From Sulfolobales archaeon Acd1 (GTDB taxonomy: Archaea; Thermoproteota; Thermoprotei_A; Sulfolobales; Sulfolobaceae), in NCBI GenBank assembly GCA_000389735.1, contig APJY01000001.1:709064-773063 (forward strand): 64,000 bases of DNA, read 5' to 3'. Every line of letters starts with the position of its first letter. The first letter of the stretch is position 1. The notes beneath the pieces are model-generated. The model saw only the letters and a program-made list of their open reading frames with translations, did no database searches and was not told the DNA's origin. Positions 1-10,066 of the stretch are shown here, piece by piece. The position numbers and the translations under genes are program-made.

Positions 1-1077
1 GATGAGGTTCATGGCGAAAGGCTTGGGGGCACCGCTAACGGTTCCCGCCGGAAACGTCGCCTTTAAGACGTCGTAAGGAGTAGCGTTATTCCTTAGAGTG
101 CCTATAACCCTGCTTACGAGGTGTTGTACGTAGCTGTATTTCTCTACATAGAGTAAGTCGGGGACCTTGACGGATCCCAAGTAACTCACCTTCCCGAGGT
201 CGTTCCTAGCCAAATCTACCAGCATGAGGTGCTCAGCCCTCTCCTTTTCGGAGTTGAGTAGTTCCCGTTCCAGAGCGAAGTCCTCTTCCGGTGTCCTACC
301 CCTAGGTCTGGAACCTGCGATCGGGTAACTCTCTATAACGCCGTCCTGAAAACTGAAAAGGGTCTCAGGACTCGCTCCTACTAGCCTCCTTTCGCCGAAC
401 TTAAGGTAGAACATGTAAGGCGAGGGGTTAACCCTCCTGAGCCTGGCGTAGAAGGTAAGCGGGCTTCCCTTGAAGGTATAGTAGTAGAACCTGGATAGGA
501 CGACTTGGAACGCGTAACCCGACCTTATATACTCTAGGACTTCCCTCACCGCTTTTTCGAACTCCTCTTTGTTCATTGACTCGAACTCCTTTTTCAGACT
601 GAACGCGTCGCCTACCGAACACCCTTTCTCAACGACGTCACCGTACACGTATGCCCTGCCCTGATAGTGATCGTAAACTACCATGTTCTCTGGGACAAAG
701 AACTCAAAGTCCGGCCAGGGCTCGAGCTCTGGCTTAATGTCCTTGATCTTCTCCCAGTACCTTACTGCGTCATAGCTGACGTACCCTATCGGTCCTCCTC
801 CGTACTTCCCCGGAAGCTCGATTTCTTCTGACTTTTTTACTAGTCTGCCGAATACCTCTACGGGATCGTGGAACTCCATGCTGATGGTACCCGAGGTCTT
901 TCCTTTCTTAGCTTGGACGTGCTCCTTAGCTCCCCACGCCACTATCGAGAACCTGGTTTGGTTCTGGGGTCCTTCTAGGCTCTCTAGAAGCGCCGCGACC
1001 TCGTTTTCGTTTTCTACGCAAGTGAAGAGGCTGAAGGGGTCTGGAATATCCGAAGTTTTCCTAATGTTAACTGGCAT
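1..1077 (-). CDS. trpE: Anthranilate synthase component I, 3' end missing
   Basis: Makes anthranilate from chorismate with ammonia supplied by TrpG, the first committed step of tryptophan synthesis in the cytosol. Reading the minus strand from ATG at 1077 gives an uninterrupted frame to the window edge with chorismate-binding signatures: a VVLSRFYYY segment, the ASPETLF motif, [12 protein letters not shown], and [13 protein letters not shown], with [12 protein letters not shown] near the edge. The start overlaps the end of trpF by 11 bp, so it is translationally linked to the operon. About 359 codons are visible, so perhaps 60 C-terminal residues and any trpG/trpC genes lie outside the window. 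The assignment is secure. Confidence 0.95.
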   Translation of the reverse strand, partial: MPVNIRKTSDIPDPFSLFTCVENENEVAALLESLEGPQNQTRFSIVAWGAKEHVQAKKGKTSGTISMEFHDPVEVFGRLVKKSEEIELPGKYGGGPIGYVSYDAVRYWEKIKDIKPELEPWPDFEFFVPENMVVYDHYQGRAYVYGDVVEKGCSVGDAFSLKKEFESMNKEEFEKAVREVLEYIRSGYAFQVVLSRFYYYTFKGSPLTFYARLRRVNPSPYMFYLKFGERRLVGASPETLFSFQDGVIESYPIAGSRPRGRTPEEDFALERELLNSEKERAEHLMLVDLARNDLGKVSYLGSVKVPDLLYVEKYSYVQHLVSRVIGTLRNNATPYDVLKATFPAGTVSGAPKPFAMNLI

Positions 1078-1663
1078 CCTTCACCGCCCTGATTAGACGT
1101 TTCATCTTCTCGAAATCCTTTTTTGCTGGACTGGACTCGACCCCACTCGAAACGTCTATCCAACCCGGATTCAGGCTTATGAACTCGTAAACGTTCTCTG
1201 GCGTCACTCCGCCTCCTATTCCTGCGTCTGGTCTCAAGTCCAAGAGCCTCTTAGCCATGCTAAGGTCAACCTTAGTGCCCTTCTTGGCGGAATCTATCAG
1301 GACTAGGGCGTCGAGCGTCCGGTTTATCAGGTTAAGGTACTCGACGCCTTCAATAGATGAAGGGACGTAAAGGATGAACTTGGCAGAATACGTTGTGAGC
1401 TCCTCCATCTCCTCCCTAGTGAGGACCTTGTGAACCTGAACGTAGTCCGCGACTTCGATCACGTCTTCAAACGAGGTGCTCAGCTTCACCGCTACGAGGG
1501 GACTGTCTACCTCGCCTTTAACTAATCTCAAGAATTCAGGCTTAACGTATCTAAGCATTCCTGGCTGAACAACGAATCCGAGCATGTCCGAGCCTAACCG
1601 TTTGGCCATAACCGCGTCTTCCAAGTGAGTAATCCCACATATCTTGGCCTTCACTTTACACAA
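1067..1663 (-). CDS. trpF: Phosphoribosylanthranilate isomerase
   Basis: Carries out the Amadori rearrangement of phosphoribosylanthranilate to CdRP in tryptophan synthesis. This 198-residue TIM-barrel protein has KICGIT at residues 7-12 (Cys9 is the expected general base), an LVLIDSAKKGTKVDL segment carrying the expected acid Asp, and a GGGVTPENV phosphate-binding loop near residue 151. Length is normal for the family. Its start overlaps trpD by 8 bp and its end overlaps trpE by 11 bp, so it is an inner gene of the operon. Confidence 0.95.
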   Translation of the reverse strand: MCKVKAKICGITHLEDAVMAKRLGSDMLGFVVQPGMLRYVKPEFLRLVKGEVDSPLVAVKLSTSFEDVIEVADYVQVHKVLTREEMEELTTYSAKFILYVPSSIEGVEYLNLINRTLDALVLIDSAKKGTKVDLSMAKRLLDLRPDAGIGGGVTPENVYEFISLNPGWIDVSSGVESSPAKKDFEKMKRLIRAVKDAS

Positions 1664-2693
1664 CCTCTACAAGTTTCTTCAATTTGCCAACGTCCCCGTG
1701 GGATGAAACTACCCTCGTTATGGTCTCAAGCCCCTCGTTTATCACCTGGTCGGCCAACTCCGCACCGTCCTCGATAGATTTCGCCTTCGAAGCTACGAAG
1801 GTCGCAACTGCCAGGTTGGCCTTGACAAAACTTCGTATATATTCGTCCTTACCCTTAATCGCCCTTAAGAACCTCACTACCGAATCGACTGGGTCACTCA
1901 CTACTAGCCTCTGGATCGGAATGGGTTCCCTGATCCTTAGGCTCTCCAGGTCTATCTTGAGCTCTTCGATTGAACCCCCCTTAATCAAAACAGCGTGCGT
2001 GATTCCGCTGACCGAGATCTCATCGATCCCAGGCTCCCCGTGAACCAGCATCACTCTCGATGGTGATAAGTAAGTTAAGGCCTGAGCCATCTGGGCCATG
2101 AACCCCTTGGAGAAGACGCCTATTACCTGATGCTTCACGTTGGCCGGATTCGTCAAGGGTCCAAGCACGTTAAAGACCGTCCTTATTCCCAGGGCTTTCC
2201 TGACCGGAGCGACGTTCTTCATAGCCGGATGATAGAGCTGAGCGAAGAGGAACACGAAGTTCGACTCCTTAACGACCCTTTCCGCCTCCTCGGGCTTGAC
2301 CGAAATATCGTATCCTAAGGCCTCAAGGAAGTCGGCCGATCCGCTCTTACTGCTCACACCGCGGTTGCCGTGTTTGGCTACCCTCACTATCTTGCTCACA
2401 AGCAACGCGGTTGCCGTGCTGGCGTTGAAGGTACCCATCCTATCGCCACCTGTTCCAGCGGTGTCGAGGGCGTCCTCCCAGGGGCCTACTTTCAACGCCG
2501 CTTCTCTCATGGCCAAGGCAAAGCCCGCTATCTCCTCGGGGGTTTCGCCCTTAGCCCTTAAGGCCACTAGGATTCCAGCAGTCTGGGCCTCGTTCAGCTC
2601 CCCTTTTATTATCGCGGCTGCCAGTTCTTTAGCCTCCTCAACGCTCAGGTTCTGTTTAGACAGGATCTTCTCGAGAACATCAGGAATATTCAT
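1656..2693 (-). CDS. trpD: Anthranilate phosphoribosyltransferase
   Basis: Transfers phosphoribose from PRPP to anthranilate. The 345-residue protein has the glycosyltransferase-3 N-terminal helical bundle (about residues 1-65), the PRPP loop GTGGDRMGTFNAST near residues 80-93, KHGNRGVSSKSGSADFLEALG-type substrate contacts that follow, and an acidic metal motif in GEPGIDEISV. Length fits the Sulfolobus enzyme family. It overlaps the trpA end by 14 bp and the trpF start by 8 bp. It is not fused to TrpG, unlike the E. coli protein. Confidence 0.96.
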   Translation of the reverse strand: MNIPDVLEKILSKQNLSVEEAKELAAAIIKGELNEAQTAGILVALRAKGETPEEIAGFALAMREAALKVGPWEDALDTAGTGGDRMGTFNASTATALLVSKIVRVAKHGNRGVSSKSGSADFLEALGYDISVKPEEAERVVKESNFVFLFAQLYHPAMKNVAPVRKALGIRTVFNVLGPLTNPANVKHQVIGVFSKGFMAQMAQALTYLSPSRVMLVHGEPGIDEISVSGITHAVLIKGGSIEELKIDLESLRIREPIPIQRLVVSDPVDSVVRFLRAIKGKDEYIRSFVKANLAVATFVASKAKSIEDGAELADQVINEGLETITRVVSSHGDVGKLKKLVEVV

Positions 2694-3420
2694 CGAGTAT
2701 CGACCTCATCCTCTTTACGGTTTCCAGTGCTTGTGTTAGTCCTCCATTTTCGAAGGACTCTATGTAGGCGGTACCGATGGCTACCCCGTCCGCTCCGCTC
2801 TCCAGCGCCCTCCTTAAGTCATCCTCGTTATTGAGGCCGAATCCGAGGATCAACTTGTTCTTAACGAAGCTCCTAACCCTCTTCACTAACGCGTCCACGC
2901 TGATCGGAAGGATTACTCCAGTGGTGGGCCTTACCCCGTAGTAAAGGAAGGGCCTCGAGAGGGGGGCCACCTCAGCGATAAGCCTGTCAGGAACCGAGGG
3001 CGAGGTAAAGAGTGTGGGGTCCAGGCCGTGACCCGCGATTTTATTGATGTAGACCTTGTAATCCGAGGAGAAGTCTATCAGTAGGTCAGGAAATAGTACC
3101 CCCGTAGCGCCTGACTCCTTCAGTCTCTCGAGGAACTCGTCCAGGTTGTCGACGAAGTCCTCGAGATAAGTAAGGATTATGATCTTTTTATCTGTCACGT
3201 CTCTGGCCTTTCTTATCAGGCTGAAGAAGTCCCCGTACTTGCCTAACACGTCTTCGTAAGACCTCCTGATGGCTGGCCCGTCGTACTTGGCGAAAGAGGG
3301 CGGGAATCCAAGCTCGAAAATGTCGGTTCCCAACTCGTCGGCGCCCTTAACGAACTCTATGAAGGATTTCTCATCGGGGTAGCCCAAAGTCATGTAAGAG
3401 ACCAGGAGCTTTCTCGTCAA
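2680..3420 (-). CDS. trpA: Tryptophan synthase alpha chain
   Basis: Cleaves indole-3-glycerol phosphate to indole and glyceraldehyde-3-phosphate; the indole is passed to TrpB. The 246-residue TIM barrel keeps the catalytic Glu in [15 protein letters not shown] (about residue 37) and the following Asp about 10 residues on, with a C-terminal [11 protein letters not shown] phosphate-binding segment. It is slightly shorter than bacterial TrpA (about 265), which is usual for Sulfolobales. The start overlaps the trpB stop by 4 bp. Confidence 0.95.
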   Translation of the reverse strand: MTRKLLVSYMTLGYPDEKSFIEFVKGADELGTDIFELGFPPSFAKYDGPAIRRSYEDVLGKYGDFFSLIRKARDVTDKKIIILTYLEDFVDNLDEFLERLKESGATGVLFPDLLIDFSSDYKVYINKIAGHGLDPTLFTSPSVPDRLIAEVAPLSRPFLYYGVRPTTGVILPISVDALVKRVRSFVKNKLILGFGLNNEDDLRRALESGADGVAIGTAYIESFENGGLTQALETVKRMRSILDEYS

Positions 3421-4682
3421 GAGTACCTCACCATCATGTCCTGATAATTAGTTAGGTCGAGAAGACCGTGACCGCTCAAGTTGAAGGCTATGGTTATCCT
3501 CTCCTTGTTCTTCTTAGCCTCTCTGGCCAGGTCTATGACTGCCTTAATCGCGTGAGCGCTCTCGGGAGCAGGCACTATACCTTGGGTCTCCGCGAAGATC
3601 TTAGCGGCCTCGAATATTTCCCTCTCGCTGTACTCCCTCCACTCCACTACCTTATCCTCGAGTAGAAGGCTCAGCGTGGGGGCCACGCCGTGGTACCTAA
3701 GCCCCCCAGCGTAAATTGAAGGAGGAACGTAATCCTTCCCTAGAGTAAGCATCTTAACCATAGGAAGCAAGCCCGCAGTGTCTGGGAAGTCGTACCTGTA
3801 TTCGCCTTTACTGAACTTCGGTACCTCCGCCGATCCCACGGCAATATATCTGGAACCGATTTTGGCGCCTATGAACGGGTAAGTGAAACCGGCGAAGTTA
3901 CTACCTCCTCCCACACAGCCGACTAGGACGTCGGGCTCCTCGCCTATTGCACTGAACTGGTTCATCGCCTCTAGTCCAATCACCGATTGGTGCAACAGAA
4001 CCACGTCAAGGACGCTCCCGACCAGATACCTGTAACCGTGTTCAAGGGCGTACTCTATCGCCTCGCTCATGGCTATTCCCAAAGATCCTGTATTGCTCGG
4101 GTTTTCGCTCAATATCTTCCTTCCGAAATTCGTCTTATCCGAGGGGCTCGGGTAAACTTGGCCTCCATACAACTGCATTATGACCCTCCTCATGGGCTTA
4201 TGCTCGTAGCTGACCTTAACCATAAAGATCGTTGACCTCAGGCCGTACATGGAAGCGGCCAACGCTACCGCTGTACCCCACTGTCCCGCCCCAGTTTCGG
4301 TGACCACGTGATCTACCCCCTCTTCGTAAGCAAAGTAAGCCTGAGGTATCGCAGTGTTGATCTTATGAGAGCCCGTAGGCGTTGCTCCCTCGAACTTAAA
4401 GTAAATCTTGGCGGGTGTATCTAGATACTCCTCTAACCTCTTAGCCCTCATTAAGGGGGTAGGCCTACCTATTTGTAGATATCTATCCCTAACGTCCTCC
4501 GGGATTTTGACGAACCTCTCCGTGGTGAACTGCTGCCTGAGAACCTCCTTAGGCATTATTTTGTTCAGGAGTTCGATCCTGGAGAACTCGGCTCCCTTAG
4601 GATCCCTTGGGGGTGGAAGAGGTCTTGGGAGGTCTGGAACTATGTTGTACCAGTACTTGGGCAATACCTCGCTTAACTCCAT
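3417..4682 (-). CDS. trpB: Tryptophan synthase beta chain, TrpB2 type
   Basis: PLP enzyme condensing indole with serine to tryptophan. The 421-residue protein has the PLP lysine in [10 protein letters not shown] (about residue 110), the GGGSNF phosphate loop, and long N-terminal and internal segments ([34 protein letters not shown]) typical of the TrpB2 subgroup rather than classic TrpB1, whose lysine motif reads HTGAHKIN. In Sulfolobales the TrpB2a copy sits inside the trp operon and pairs with TrpA, as here. It is the first gene of the operon. A TTTATAC box (minus strand, near 4706) and a GGTGA motif precede the ATG. Confidence 0.94.
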   Translation of the reverse strand: MELSEVLPKYWYNIVPDLPRPLPPPRDPKGAEFSRIELLNKIMPKEVLRQQFTTERFVKIPEDVRDRYLQIGRPTPLMRAKRLEEYLDTPAKIYFKFEGATPTGSHKINTAIPQAYFAYEEGVDHVVTETGAGQWGTAVALAASMYGLRSTIFMVKVSYEHKPMRRVIMQLYGGQVYPSPSDKTNFGRKILSENPSNTGSLGIAMSEAIEYALEHGYRYLVGSVLDVVLLHQSVIGLEAMNQFSAIGEEPDVLVGCVGGGSNFAGFTYPFIGAKIGSRYIAVGSAEVPKFSKGEYRYDFPDTAGLLPMVKMLTLGKDYVPPSIYAGGLRYHGVAPTLSLLLEDKVVEWREYSEREIFEAAKIFAETQGIVPAPESAHAIKAVIDLAREAKKNKERITIAFNLSGHGLLDLTNYQDMMVRYS

Positions 4683-4738
4683 TGGCTCAAGGAGTTCACC
4701 GCAAGTATAAAGGCTGAACTCAAGGGTATATTAACGTT

Positions 4739-5011
4739 TCATAACGTCTTGAAGTCCTTGAACTCACCCTTGTAAGGCTCAAAAGTATAGTCCACCTTCT
4801 CCACCATGGCTGCCGGGGGACCCTGTTTTATCTTTTCTAACAGCTTGTAAAGCATCTCTTCCTGCCCCTCAGCTACGACTTCTACACTGCCGTCGCTGAG
4901 GTTCATCGCATAACCCTTAATCCCCATCCTATCCGCGTGTATTTTAACGAAGTTCCTGAACCCGACGCCTTGAACGACTCCATAGACCCTCGCCTTAAGC
5001 CTTCTGAGCAT
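4739..5011 (-). CDS. acyP: Acylphosphatase
   Basis: Small cytosolic hydrolase of acyl phosphates. With the ATG at 5011 the protein has 90 residues, the family length, and carries the catalytic Arg in [11 protein letters not shown] and the catalytic Asn in [18 protein letters not shown] longer frame opens at 5062, but the shorter start is preferred: GAGGTGG lies just upstream of it, and the extra 17 residues are not family-like. It is divergent from the inositol phosphate synthase gene. No pathway link is evident. Confidence 0.9.
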   Translation of the reverse strand: MLRRLKARVYGVVQGVGFRNFVKIHADRMGIKGYAMNLSDGSVEVVAEGQEEMLYKLLEKIKQGPPAAMVEKVDYTFEPYKGEFKDFKTL

Positions 5012-5111
5012 TTTAACCACCTCAGAGTCGCTCCACTTCGTCACTTCTCGGCTACGTGACACTCATCATTAGCAAAGGATTAATCTCTTACAAGATCATT
5101 AAAGCTTTCCA

Positions 5112-6191
5112 ATGATCAGGATAGCCATCGCGGGGCTCGGGAACTGCGCCTCCATGCTCGTTCAAGGTATAGAATATTATAAACAAAAGGGTGAAAATTA
5201 TACTGAAGGTCTAATCACCCCAATAATAGGGGGGTACCGGATAACCGACATCCAGATAGTTGCAGCTTTCGACGTTAGCAGGAACAAGATCGGAAAGGAC
5301 GTCTCCGAAGCTATCTTCGAGAAGCCCAACATAACCCCTAAAATAGTCGAGATGTCCAAGCTCGGGGTTAAGGTATCTAAAGGACCCGTCTTTGACGGCG
5401 TTGCTAAGCATATGCTGGACGTCTTTAACCCCGTCTATGATGGAAAAATAGAAGGTGTTATTCAGGAACTTAAAGACGCTAAGGCTGACGTTCTAATTAA
5501 TTTGCTTCCAGTAGGGAGTGAGGAGGCTACTAGGGCTTACGCGAGGGCTGCGCTGGAGGCAGGTACGGGCTTCATTAACGCTATCCCTGTGTTTATAGCC
5601 AGCGATCCTACCGGGACGTTTCCCAGATTGTTTAAGGAACGAAACCTCCCCCTAGCAGGCGACGATGTGAAAGGACAGGTGGGAGCGACCATCCTTCACA
5701 GAACCCTGGCCTCCCTCTTCAGGATGAGGGGGGTTAAGATCGAGGAGACCTATCAGCTTAACGTGGGAGGCAACACTGACTTCCTCAACATGAAGACTGA
5801 GGAAAGGCTGGTCTCAAAGAGGATCAGTAAGACTGAGGCCGTGACGAGTACGGTGAGCTACAAGGAGCTCTTAGAGAGGGAAGGAAAGGTGAGGATAGGT
5901 CCCTCAGACTACGTGCCGTTCTTGGGTAACACTAAGGTGGCGTTCATCTACCTAAAGGGCTCCGGCTTCGCGGGGATGCCGATAGAGATTGAAGCTAGAC
6001 TGGAAGTAGACGATAAATCCAACTGTGCGGCAGTACTAGTTGACGTAATAAGGGCGGTCAAGGTGGCCTTAGATCGCAAGATCGGGGGACCATTAGTTGA
6101 AGTCTCAGCGTTCTACTTCAAGCATCCTCCAGTTCAGGCTAAGGACGACGAGGAGGCCTATCAGTGGTTTAAGAAATTCGTTGAGATGTGA
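5112..6191 (+). CDS. ino1: Inositol-3-phosphate synthase
   Basis: Converts glucose-6-phosphate to myo-inositol-1-phosphate in an NAD-dependent reaction, providing the headgroup for archaeal inositol phospholipids. The 359-residue protein opens with a Rossmann motif [11 protein letters not shown] (residues 4-14) and has the family segments [15 protein letters not shown] (about 190-205) and [12 protein letters not shown] (about 215-226), with a late lysine-containing [10 protein letters not shown] stretch. It matches the short archaeal/bacterial form. The gene downstream begins inside its last codons. The start ATG follows an AT-rich ATTAAAG box at short distance, suggesting a leaderless or short-leader transcript. 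Confidence 0.93.
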   Translation: MIRIAIAGLGNCASMLVQGIEYYKQKGENYTEGLITPIIGGYRITDIQIVAAFDVSRNKIGKDVSEAIFEKPNITPKIVEMSKLGVKVSKGPVFDGVAKHMLDVFNPVYDGKIEGVIQELKDAKADVLINLLPVGSEEATRAYARAALEAGTGFINAIPVFIASDPTGTFPRLFKERNLPLAGDDVKGQVGATILHRTLASLFRMRGVKIEETYQLNVGGNTDFLNMKTEERLVSKRISKTEAVTSTVSYKELLEREGKVRIGPSDYVPFLGNTKVAFIYLKGSGFAGMPIEIEARLEVDDKSNCAAVLVDVIRAVKVALDRKIGGPLVEVSAFYFKHPPVQAKDDEEAYQWFKKFVEM

Positions 6192-6441
6192 AGTCTGCGA
6201 CGAAAATATTTCGTTCTTTCGCTGCCCAAAATGCGGAAGACTCGTCTGTCCTAGTCATTTCGACCGAAGTATGGGTTTATGTCACGTATGTAGGGAAGCT
6301 TTGTGTGATGTATGCAAAACGAACCTTTCGATAGGAATCTGCGACTCGTGTGGGAGGAAAGTCTGCGAAAAATGTACTGCGATATACATTAACGCGAGGA
6401 GGACATGCGTTTCTTGCTACTATCGTTCAGCTTTTCGATGA
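6181..6441 (+). CDS. Cys-rich zinc-binding mini-protein
   Basis: An 86-residue protein when read from TTG at 6181, overlapping the last 11 bp of ino1. It is built almost wholly of paired metal-ligand motifs: CEVC, CPKC, CPSHF, CHVC, CDVC, CDSC, CEKC and a final CVSC, resembling tandem B-box or double zinc-ribbon knuckles. The alternative start at 6097 would add a run that only reads ino1 out of frame, so I reject it. Its last 53 bp overlap the 3' end of ppsA on the other strand. Function is unknown; a protein- or RNA-binding adaptor is possible but unproven. Confidence 0.65.
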   Translation: MRCEVCDENISFFRCPKCGRLVCPSHFDRSMGLCHVCREALCDVCKTNLSIGICDSCGRKVCEKCTAIYINARRTCVSCYYRSAFR

Positions 6442-8776
6442 GTATCTTCTGCTCTATCGACGCCACCTGTCTCCTCACCTGAATCACCGCGTCCGGGTTG
6501 ACGCTAATGCTATCTATACCCTCCCTTACGAGGAACTCATTGATTTCAGGATAGACGCTGGGGGCCTGACCGCATATCGATACCGTCCTGCCGTACCTAT
6601 GAGCTACCCTTATCAACTTCCTGATAGACCTAAGGACAGCGGGATCTCTCTCGTCGTAATAGCCCATCCTGGCGAGTATATCCGAGTCCCTATCTACGCC
6701 GAGGGTGAGCTGTGCCAAGTCGTTACTACCTATGCTGAAGCCGTCAACCAGCTTAGCGAACTCGTCGGCAAGCATAATCACAGACGGTACTTCAGCCATT
6801 ACCCAAACCTTGAACTCGCTCCCTCTCTTAAGGCCTTCCTCTTCCATCAGGTTCAACGCCTTTTGGAGCTCCCACGTCGTTCTGACGAACGGGAACATCA
6901 CCCAAACGTTCTTTAGTCCCATTTCCTCCCTGACTTTCCTTATTGCCCTCACCTCTAGCCTAAACGCGGGCTGATAGACGTCGCTGATGTACCTGGAGAC
7001 GCCTCTCCAGCCTATCATCGGATTCCTCTCTTCTGGCTCGAACTCCTCCCCTCCGATGAGCCTCCTGTACTCGTTGCTCTTGAAGTCCGAGAACCTCACT
7101 ACTACAGGCCTTGGGTAAATAGCTGACGCCACCATTGCTATTCCTTCAGCGAGTTTGTCCACGAACAGCTCAGGCTTCCCTATTTTAATGAGGTAAAGCG
7201 GATGGTACCTGATCCATTCACTGACTATGAACTCGATCCTCATTAGGCCGATTCCGTCGAAGGGCAGGTTCAGGTACTTGTGAATTACGTCCGGTTGTCC
7301 CAAGTTCATGTAAATCTTGGTCGCCGTTATCGGGTAGAGGCTGAGCAGAACGTCCCTTGGCAGGCTCAGTTCTCCAACGGAGGCCGGGAGCTCCGCCTGC
7401 TTCGCTTCAGGCTTCGTTGTCTCGAGTTCGCCCTCGTAAATGACGCCCCTATGAGCGTCAACCGTGATGATTTGACCGTCCTTTATGACGCTCGTCGCAT
7501 TGCCCGTGCCAACGACCGCCGGGATGCCCAACTCCCTTGAGACGATGGATGCATGACTCGTCATCCCTCCCTCGTCAGTCACTATCGCCGAAGCCATTTT
7601 CATTATGGGAACCCAATCGGGGTCGGTCATTTTAGTGACTAGTATGTCCCCCTTCTGGAAGTCCTTAGCTTGGTGGAGGTCTAGAATTATACGGGCTCTG
7701 CCGCTAACTAAGCCCGGGCTGGCTGGTAGGCCTCTGGCCAGGATTTTGGCCTTCGTAGGTTCGACTTTAGTCTCGGCTCCCTTTGCTGCTTGTCTGGCAG
7801 ACCAGTACGTCTCCGGCCTTGCTTGAACTATAAAGACGTTGTCTGGAAACTTGATATCTGCATCGACGGCCCACTCGATATCCATCGGCCTACCGTAATG
7901 CTTCTCAATAGCCAAAGCCATCCTGGCTAGCTCGATGATCTCGTTATCGTCGAGGGAGAACTCTTCGGCCTCAGGGCTCCCCTCAAGGCTGACTTCGACG
8001 TTTCTCTTGTTCTGTGGGTCGTAAGCTATCTTAATTCTTTTTCTAGACACACGCTTCAGCTCAATTTTTAGGTCGGACTTTCTCACCACTACCTCATCGG
8101 GCGTTACTTTCCCAGCAACTACTGCCTCTCCAAGTCCCCAAGACGATTCTATGACGATATAGTTCGGATCTCCGTTAGACGGGTTAAGCGTGAACATTAC
8201 TCCCGCGGACCTGGAGTTAACCATCTTCTGAACCACGACCGCCATCGATACCTGAGTATGGTCTATACCTTTCGCGTTCCTGTAAGCTATGGCCCTCGCG
8301 TTATACAGGCTGGCCCAGACCTTTTTCACGTGCTCTATTAAGCTCTCGCGAGAGACGTTGAGATAAGTATCCTGCTGGCCTGCGAAGCTTGCCTGTTCTA
8401 TGTCCTCCGCCGTCGCTGAAGATCTGACGGCTACTAGCGGGTCCTTGCCGACCAGTTTAGCGAGCCTGTCGTAAGCCTTCATTATACTTCGTTCTAAATC
8501 TTCGGGGACTTTTGCACTCATTATTAGCGCTTTGATCTTGGTACTTGCTTCCTCTTCGTCCTGAGACGTCTTAAGAATTTCAAATATTTTATCAGCAAGT
8601 TTATTATAATTAACGAAATATTTAAAGGCCCTAGAGGTAATAACGAAACCTGGCGGAACCCTCACGCCGATGGAAATCAACTCGCCCAAATTGGCTCCCT
8701 TTCCACCGGCGAGCTCTATCATGTCCTTCCTAACGTCTTTAAGGTCGAGAACGAGGTCACCCTGAACAACCTCCAT
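6389..8776 (-). CDS. ppsA: Phosphoenolpyruvate synthase
   Basis: Makes PEP from pyruvate, ATP and water for gluconeogenesis. The 795-residue protein has the three expected parts: an N-terminal ATP-grasp domain ([15 protein letters not shown] near 25-40, [26 protein letters not shown]-type loop near 115-140), a central swivelling domain with the phospho-acceptor His in [21 protein letters not shown] (about residue 410), and a C-terminal PEP-binding barrel ([31 protein letters not shown] with the catalytic Cys). Length is typical. It is convergent with the Cys-rich mini-gene, with a 53-bp 3' overlap. The start is ATG at 8776. Confidence 0.95.
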   Translation of the reverse strand: MEVVQGDLVLDLKDVRKDMIELAGGKGANLGELISIGVRVPPGFVITSRAFKYFVNYNKLADKIFEILKTSQDEEEASTKIKALIMSAKVPEDLERSIMKAYDRLAKLVGKDPLVAVRSSATAEDIEQASFAGQQDTYLNVSRESLIEHVKKVWASLYNARAIAYRNAKGIDHTQVSMAVVVQKMVNSRSAGVMFTLNPSNGDPNYIVIESSWGLGEAVVAGKVTPDEVVVRKSDLKIELKRVSRKRIKIAYDPQNKRNVEVSLEGSPEAEEFSLDDNEIIELARMALAIEKHYGRPMDIEWAVDADIKFPDNVFIVQARPETYWSARQAAKGAETKVEPTKAKILARGLPASPGLVSGRARIILDLHQAKDFQKGDILVTKMTDPDWVPIMKMASAIVTDEGGMTSHASIVSRELGIPAVVGTGNATSVIKDGQIITVDAHRGVIYEGELETTKPEAKQAELPASVGELSLPRDVLLSLYPITATKIYMNLGQPDVIHKYLNLPFDGIGLMRIEFIVSEWIRYHPLYLIKIGKPELFVDKLAEGIAMVASAIYPRPVVVRFSDFKSNEYRRLIGGEEFEPEERNPMIGWRGVSRYISDVYQPAFRLEVRAIRKVREEMGLKNVWVMFPFVRTTWELQKALNLMEEEGLKRGSEFKVWVMAEVPSVIMLADEFAKLVDGFSIGSNDLAQLTLGVDRDSDILARMGYYDERDPAVLRSIRKLIRVAHRYGRTVSICGQAPSVYPEINEFLVREGIDSISVNPDAVIQVRRQVASIEQKILIEKLNDSSKKRMSSSR

Positions 8777-8912
8777 GCTTAACCAGGCACCAAGGTAATA
8801 AGGGCCTGAATCAATAAAAACCTTATTAGTACGGGATCGCTCAGGAGGAATTAGACTCAGCTAAATTAAAAATTTTAGATATTTGAAAATTTGAAATATT
8901 ATGGTAAAGATT

Positions 8913-9578
8913 TCATTTGGACGAACCGTTCTGGTTTACCTGCTGAGCACTAGTAACGAACGTGGGCAGCGACGGGAACCTCTCCTTCATCCTCTGCTCC
9001 GCGATCACCTGCGCTTCCTCTAGGATCTTCCTAGCCTCAGGTGAGGCAGTTACGACCTCCGCTCCACCCGGCATGAACTCGCCGACCTCGTGGATGACCT
9101 CCTGTAAGCTATCCTCGATCTCCGACAATTCAAATGACATCTCTGGCATGAGAGTCTTTATCGAGTTCTTGAGCTCCCTGACCACTCCGATCACCGGCAC
9201 TAGGTCCGTAACTACATCGCCAATCGTCATAACAGTCTCTAGCCTAAGTTGCACCTGCTCGAGGGCTATTTGAGTCACCATCATCTGCTTCGTTATCTTC
9301 CTAATCTCCGCGATTTCGTTAGCGTACATCGTCGCCCTGGCAACGTCCTTATTCATCTGGGCTTCCACAACCCTTTCGAAGAGCGCCCTATCCCTTTCCT
9401 GAAGCTTGTTGATATAAGCCTCAAGCTTGTTGATCATGGTCCTTAGCTTGTAGTTCGCCATTATTATCCTGTGCCTCAACGGAGCTGAAGGCTTGAAGGT
9501 CGTCTTGATCTTCTCAGCCAGAGTGGGCTCGTTCTTGCCCTGCCAGTTCGTTATGAACTCACTTACTTTAGAGGCCAT
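8913..9578 (-). CDS. cdvB2: ESCRT-III-like cell division protein, CdvB2-like
   Basis: Snf7/ESCRT-III family filament protein acting at the division neck in Sulfolobales. The 221-residue protein is mostly helical: a basic N-terminal amphipathic region ([20 protein letters not shown]), a long charged helix pair (about 40-110), and an acidic C-terminal regulatory part ([20 protein letters not shown], about 148-170) ending in a short variable tail. It lacks the C-terminal winged helix that lets CdvB itself bind CdvA, so it belongs with the CdvB1/B2/B3 paralogues. CdvB2 is favoured because in related genomes that paralogue lies between trp genes and whiP; this last point is from memory. It stands alone with its own promoter region (9579-9640). 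Confidence 0.85.
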   Translation of the reverse strand: MASKVSEFITNWQGKNEPTLAEKIKTTFKPSAPLRHRIIMANYKLRTMINKLEAYINKLQERDRALFERVVEAQMNKDVARATMYANEIAEIRKITKQMMVTQIALEQVQLRLETVMTIGDVVTDLVPVIGVVRELKNSIKTLMPEMSFELSEIEDSLQEVIHEVGEFMPGGAEVVTASPEARKILEEAQVIAEQRMKERFPSLPTFVTSAQQVNQNGSSK

Positions 9579-9743
9579 AATGGTCGTTTGTACCCTTACG
9601 CAGGAAACCCGTCTTAAGTTACTAAACCTTTAATTATGTCCTCCACGAGCACGAACTCTGCGTATTACACACCTGTAAGACGGCACTAGCTAAATTGATT
9701 TAAGCGGGCTGTCTGCTTATAAAGGAGTTGAGGAGGCTTCCTG

Positions 9744-10022
9744 ATGAAGTTTTCTACAAAAATCCAGGATAATAAAATTATTATTGAGAATAAAAGTGAT
9801 AAACCACTCCTGATCAAAGAGCTGAGGATATTCGTAGAAACGACCGTAATCACTCCTGAGGAGAGGTTTGCCGTCAGGAAGATCTCGGATGAGATGAGGC
9901 TTAACACGACGCTGATGCCTAACTCCTCGATTGAAGTCAGGACTTACTATACGAACGTCGTAGGCGTTTCGGTCATATACGAAGAAGACGGCCAGTTACT
10001 ACGGGAGGATCATGAAGTATGA
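9744..10022 (+). CDS. Conserved hypothetical protein
   Basis: A 92-residue predicted all-beta protein with no motif I recognise (alternating hydrophobic strands: TKIQDNKIIIENKS, LLIKELRIFVETTVI, SIEVRTYYTNVVGVSVIY). No signal peptide or membrane segment. A clear TATA-like box CTTATAAAG lies at 9716-9724, about 25 bp before the ATG, so the transcript is probably leaderless or nearly so. It precedes the threonine gene cluster by about 45 bp, but that cluster has its own TATA-like sequence, so co-function is not implied. Confidence 0.65.
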   Translation: MKFSTKIQDNKIIIENKSDKPLLIKELRIFVETTVITPEERFAVRKISDEMRLNTTLMPNSSIEVRTYYTNVVGVSVIYEEDGQLLREDHEV

Positions 10023-10066
10023 AAGCTTTTTATTCGACCGCTAAGTATTACCCCGGCTGGTGACGT

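Noticed and set aside
428-622. A 64-codon minus-strand frame near the left edge
   Set aside because: It is a different reading of trpE, whose frame spans 1-1077 with family motifs.
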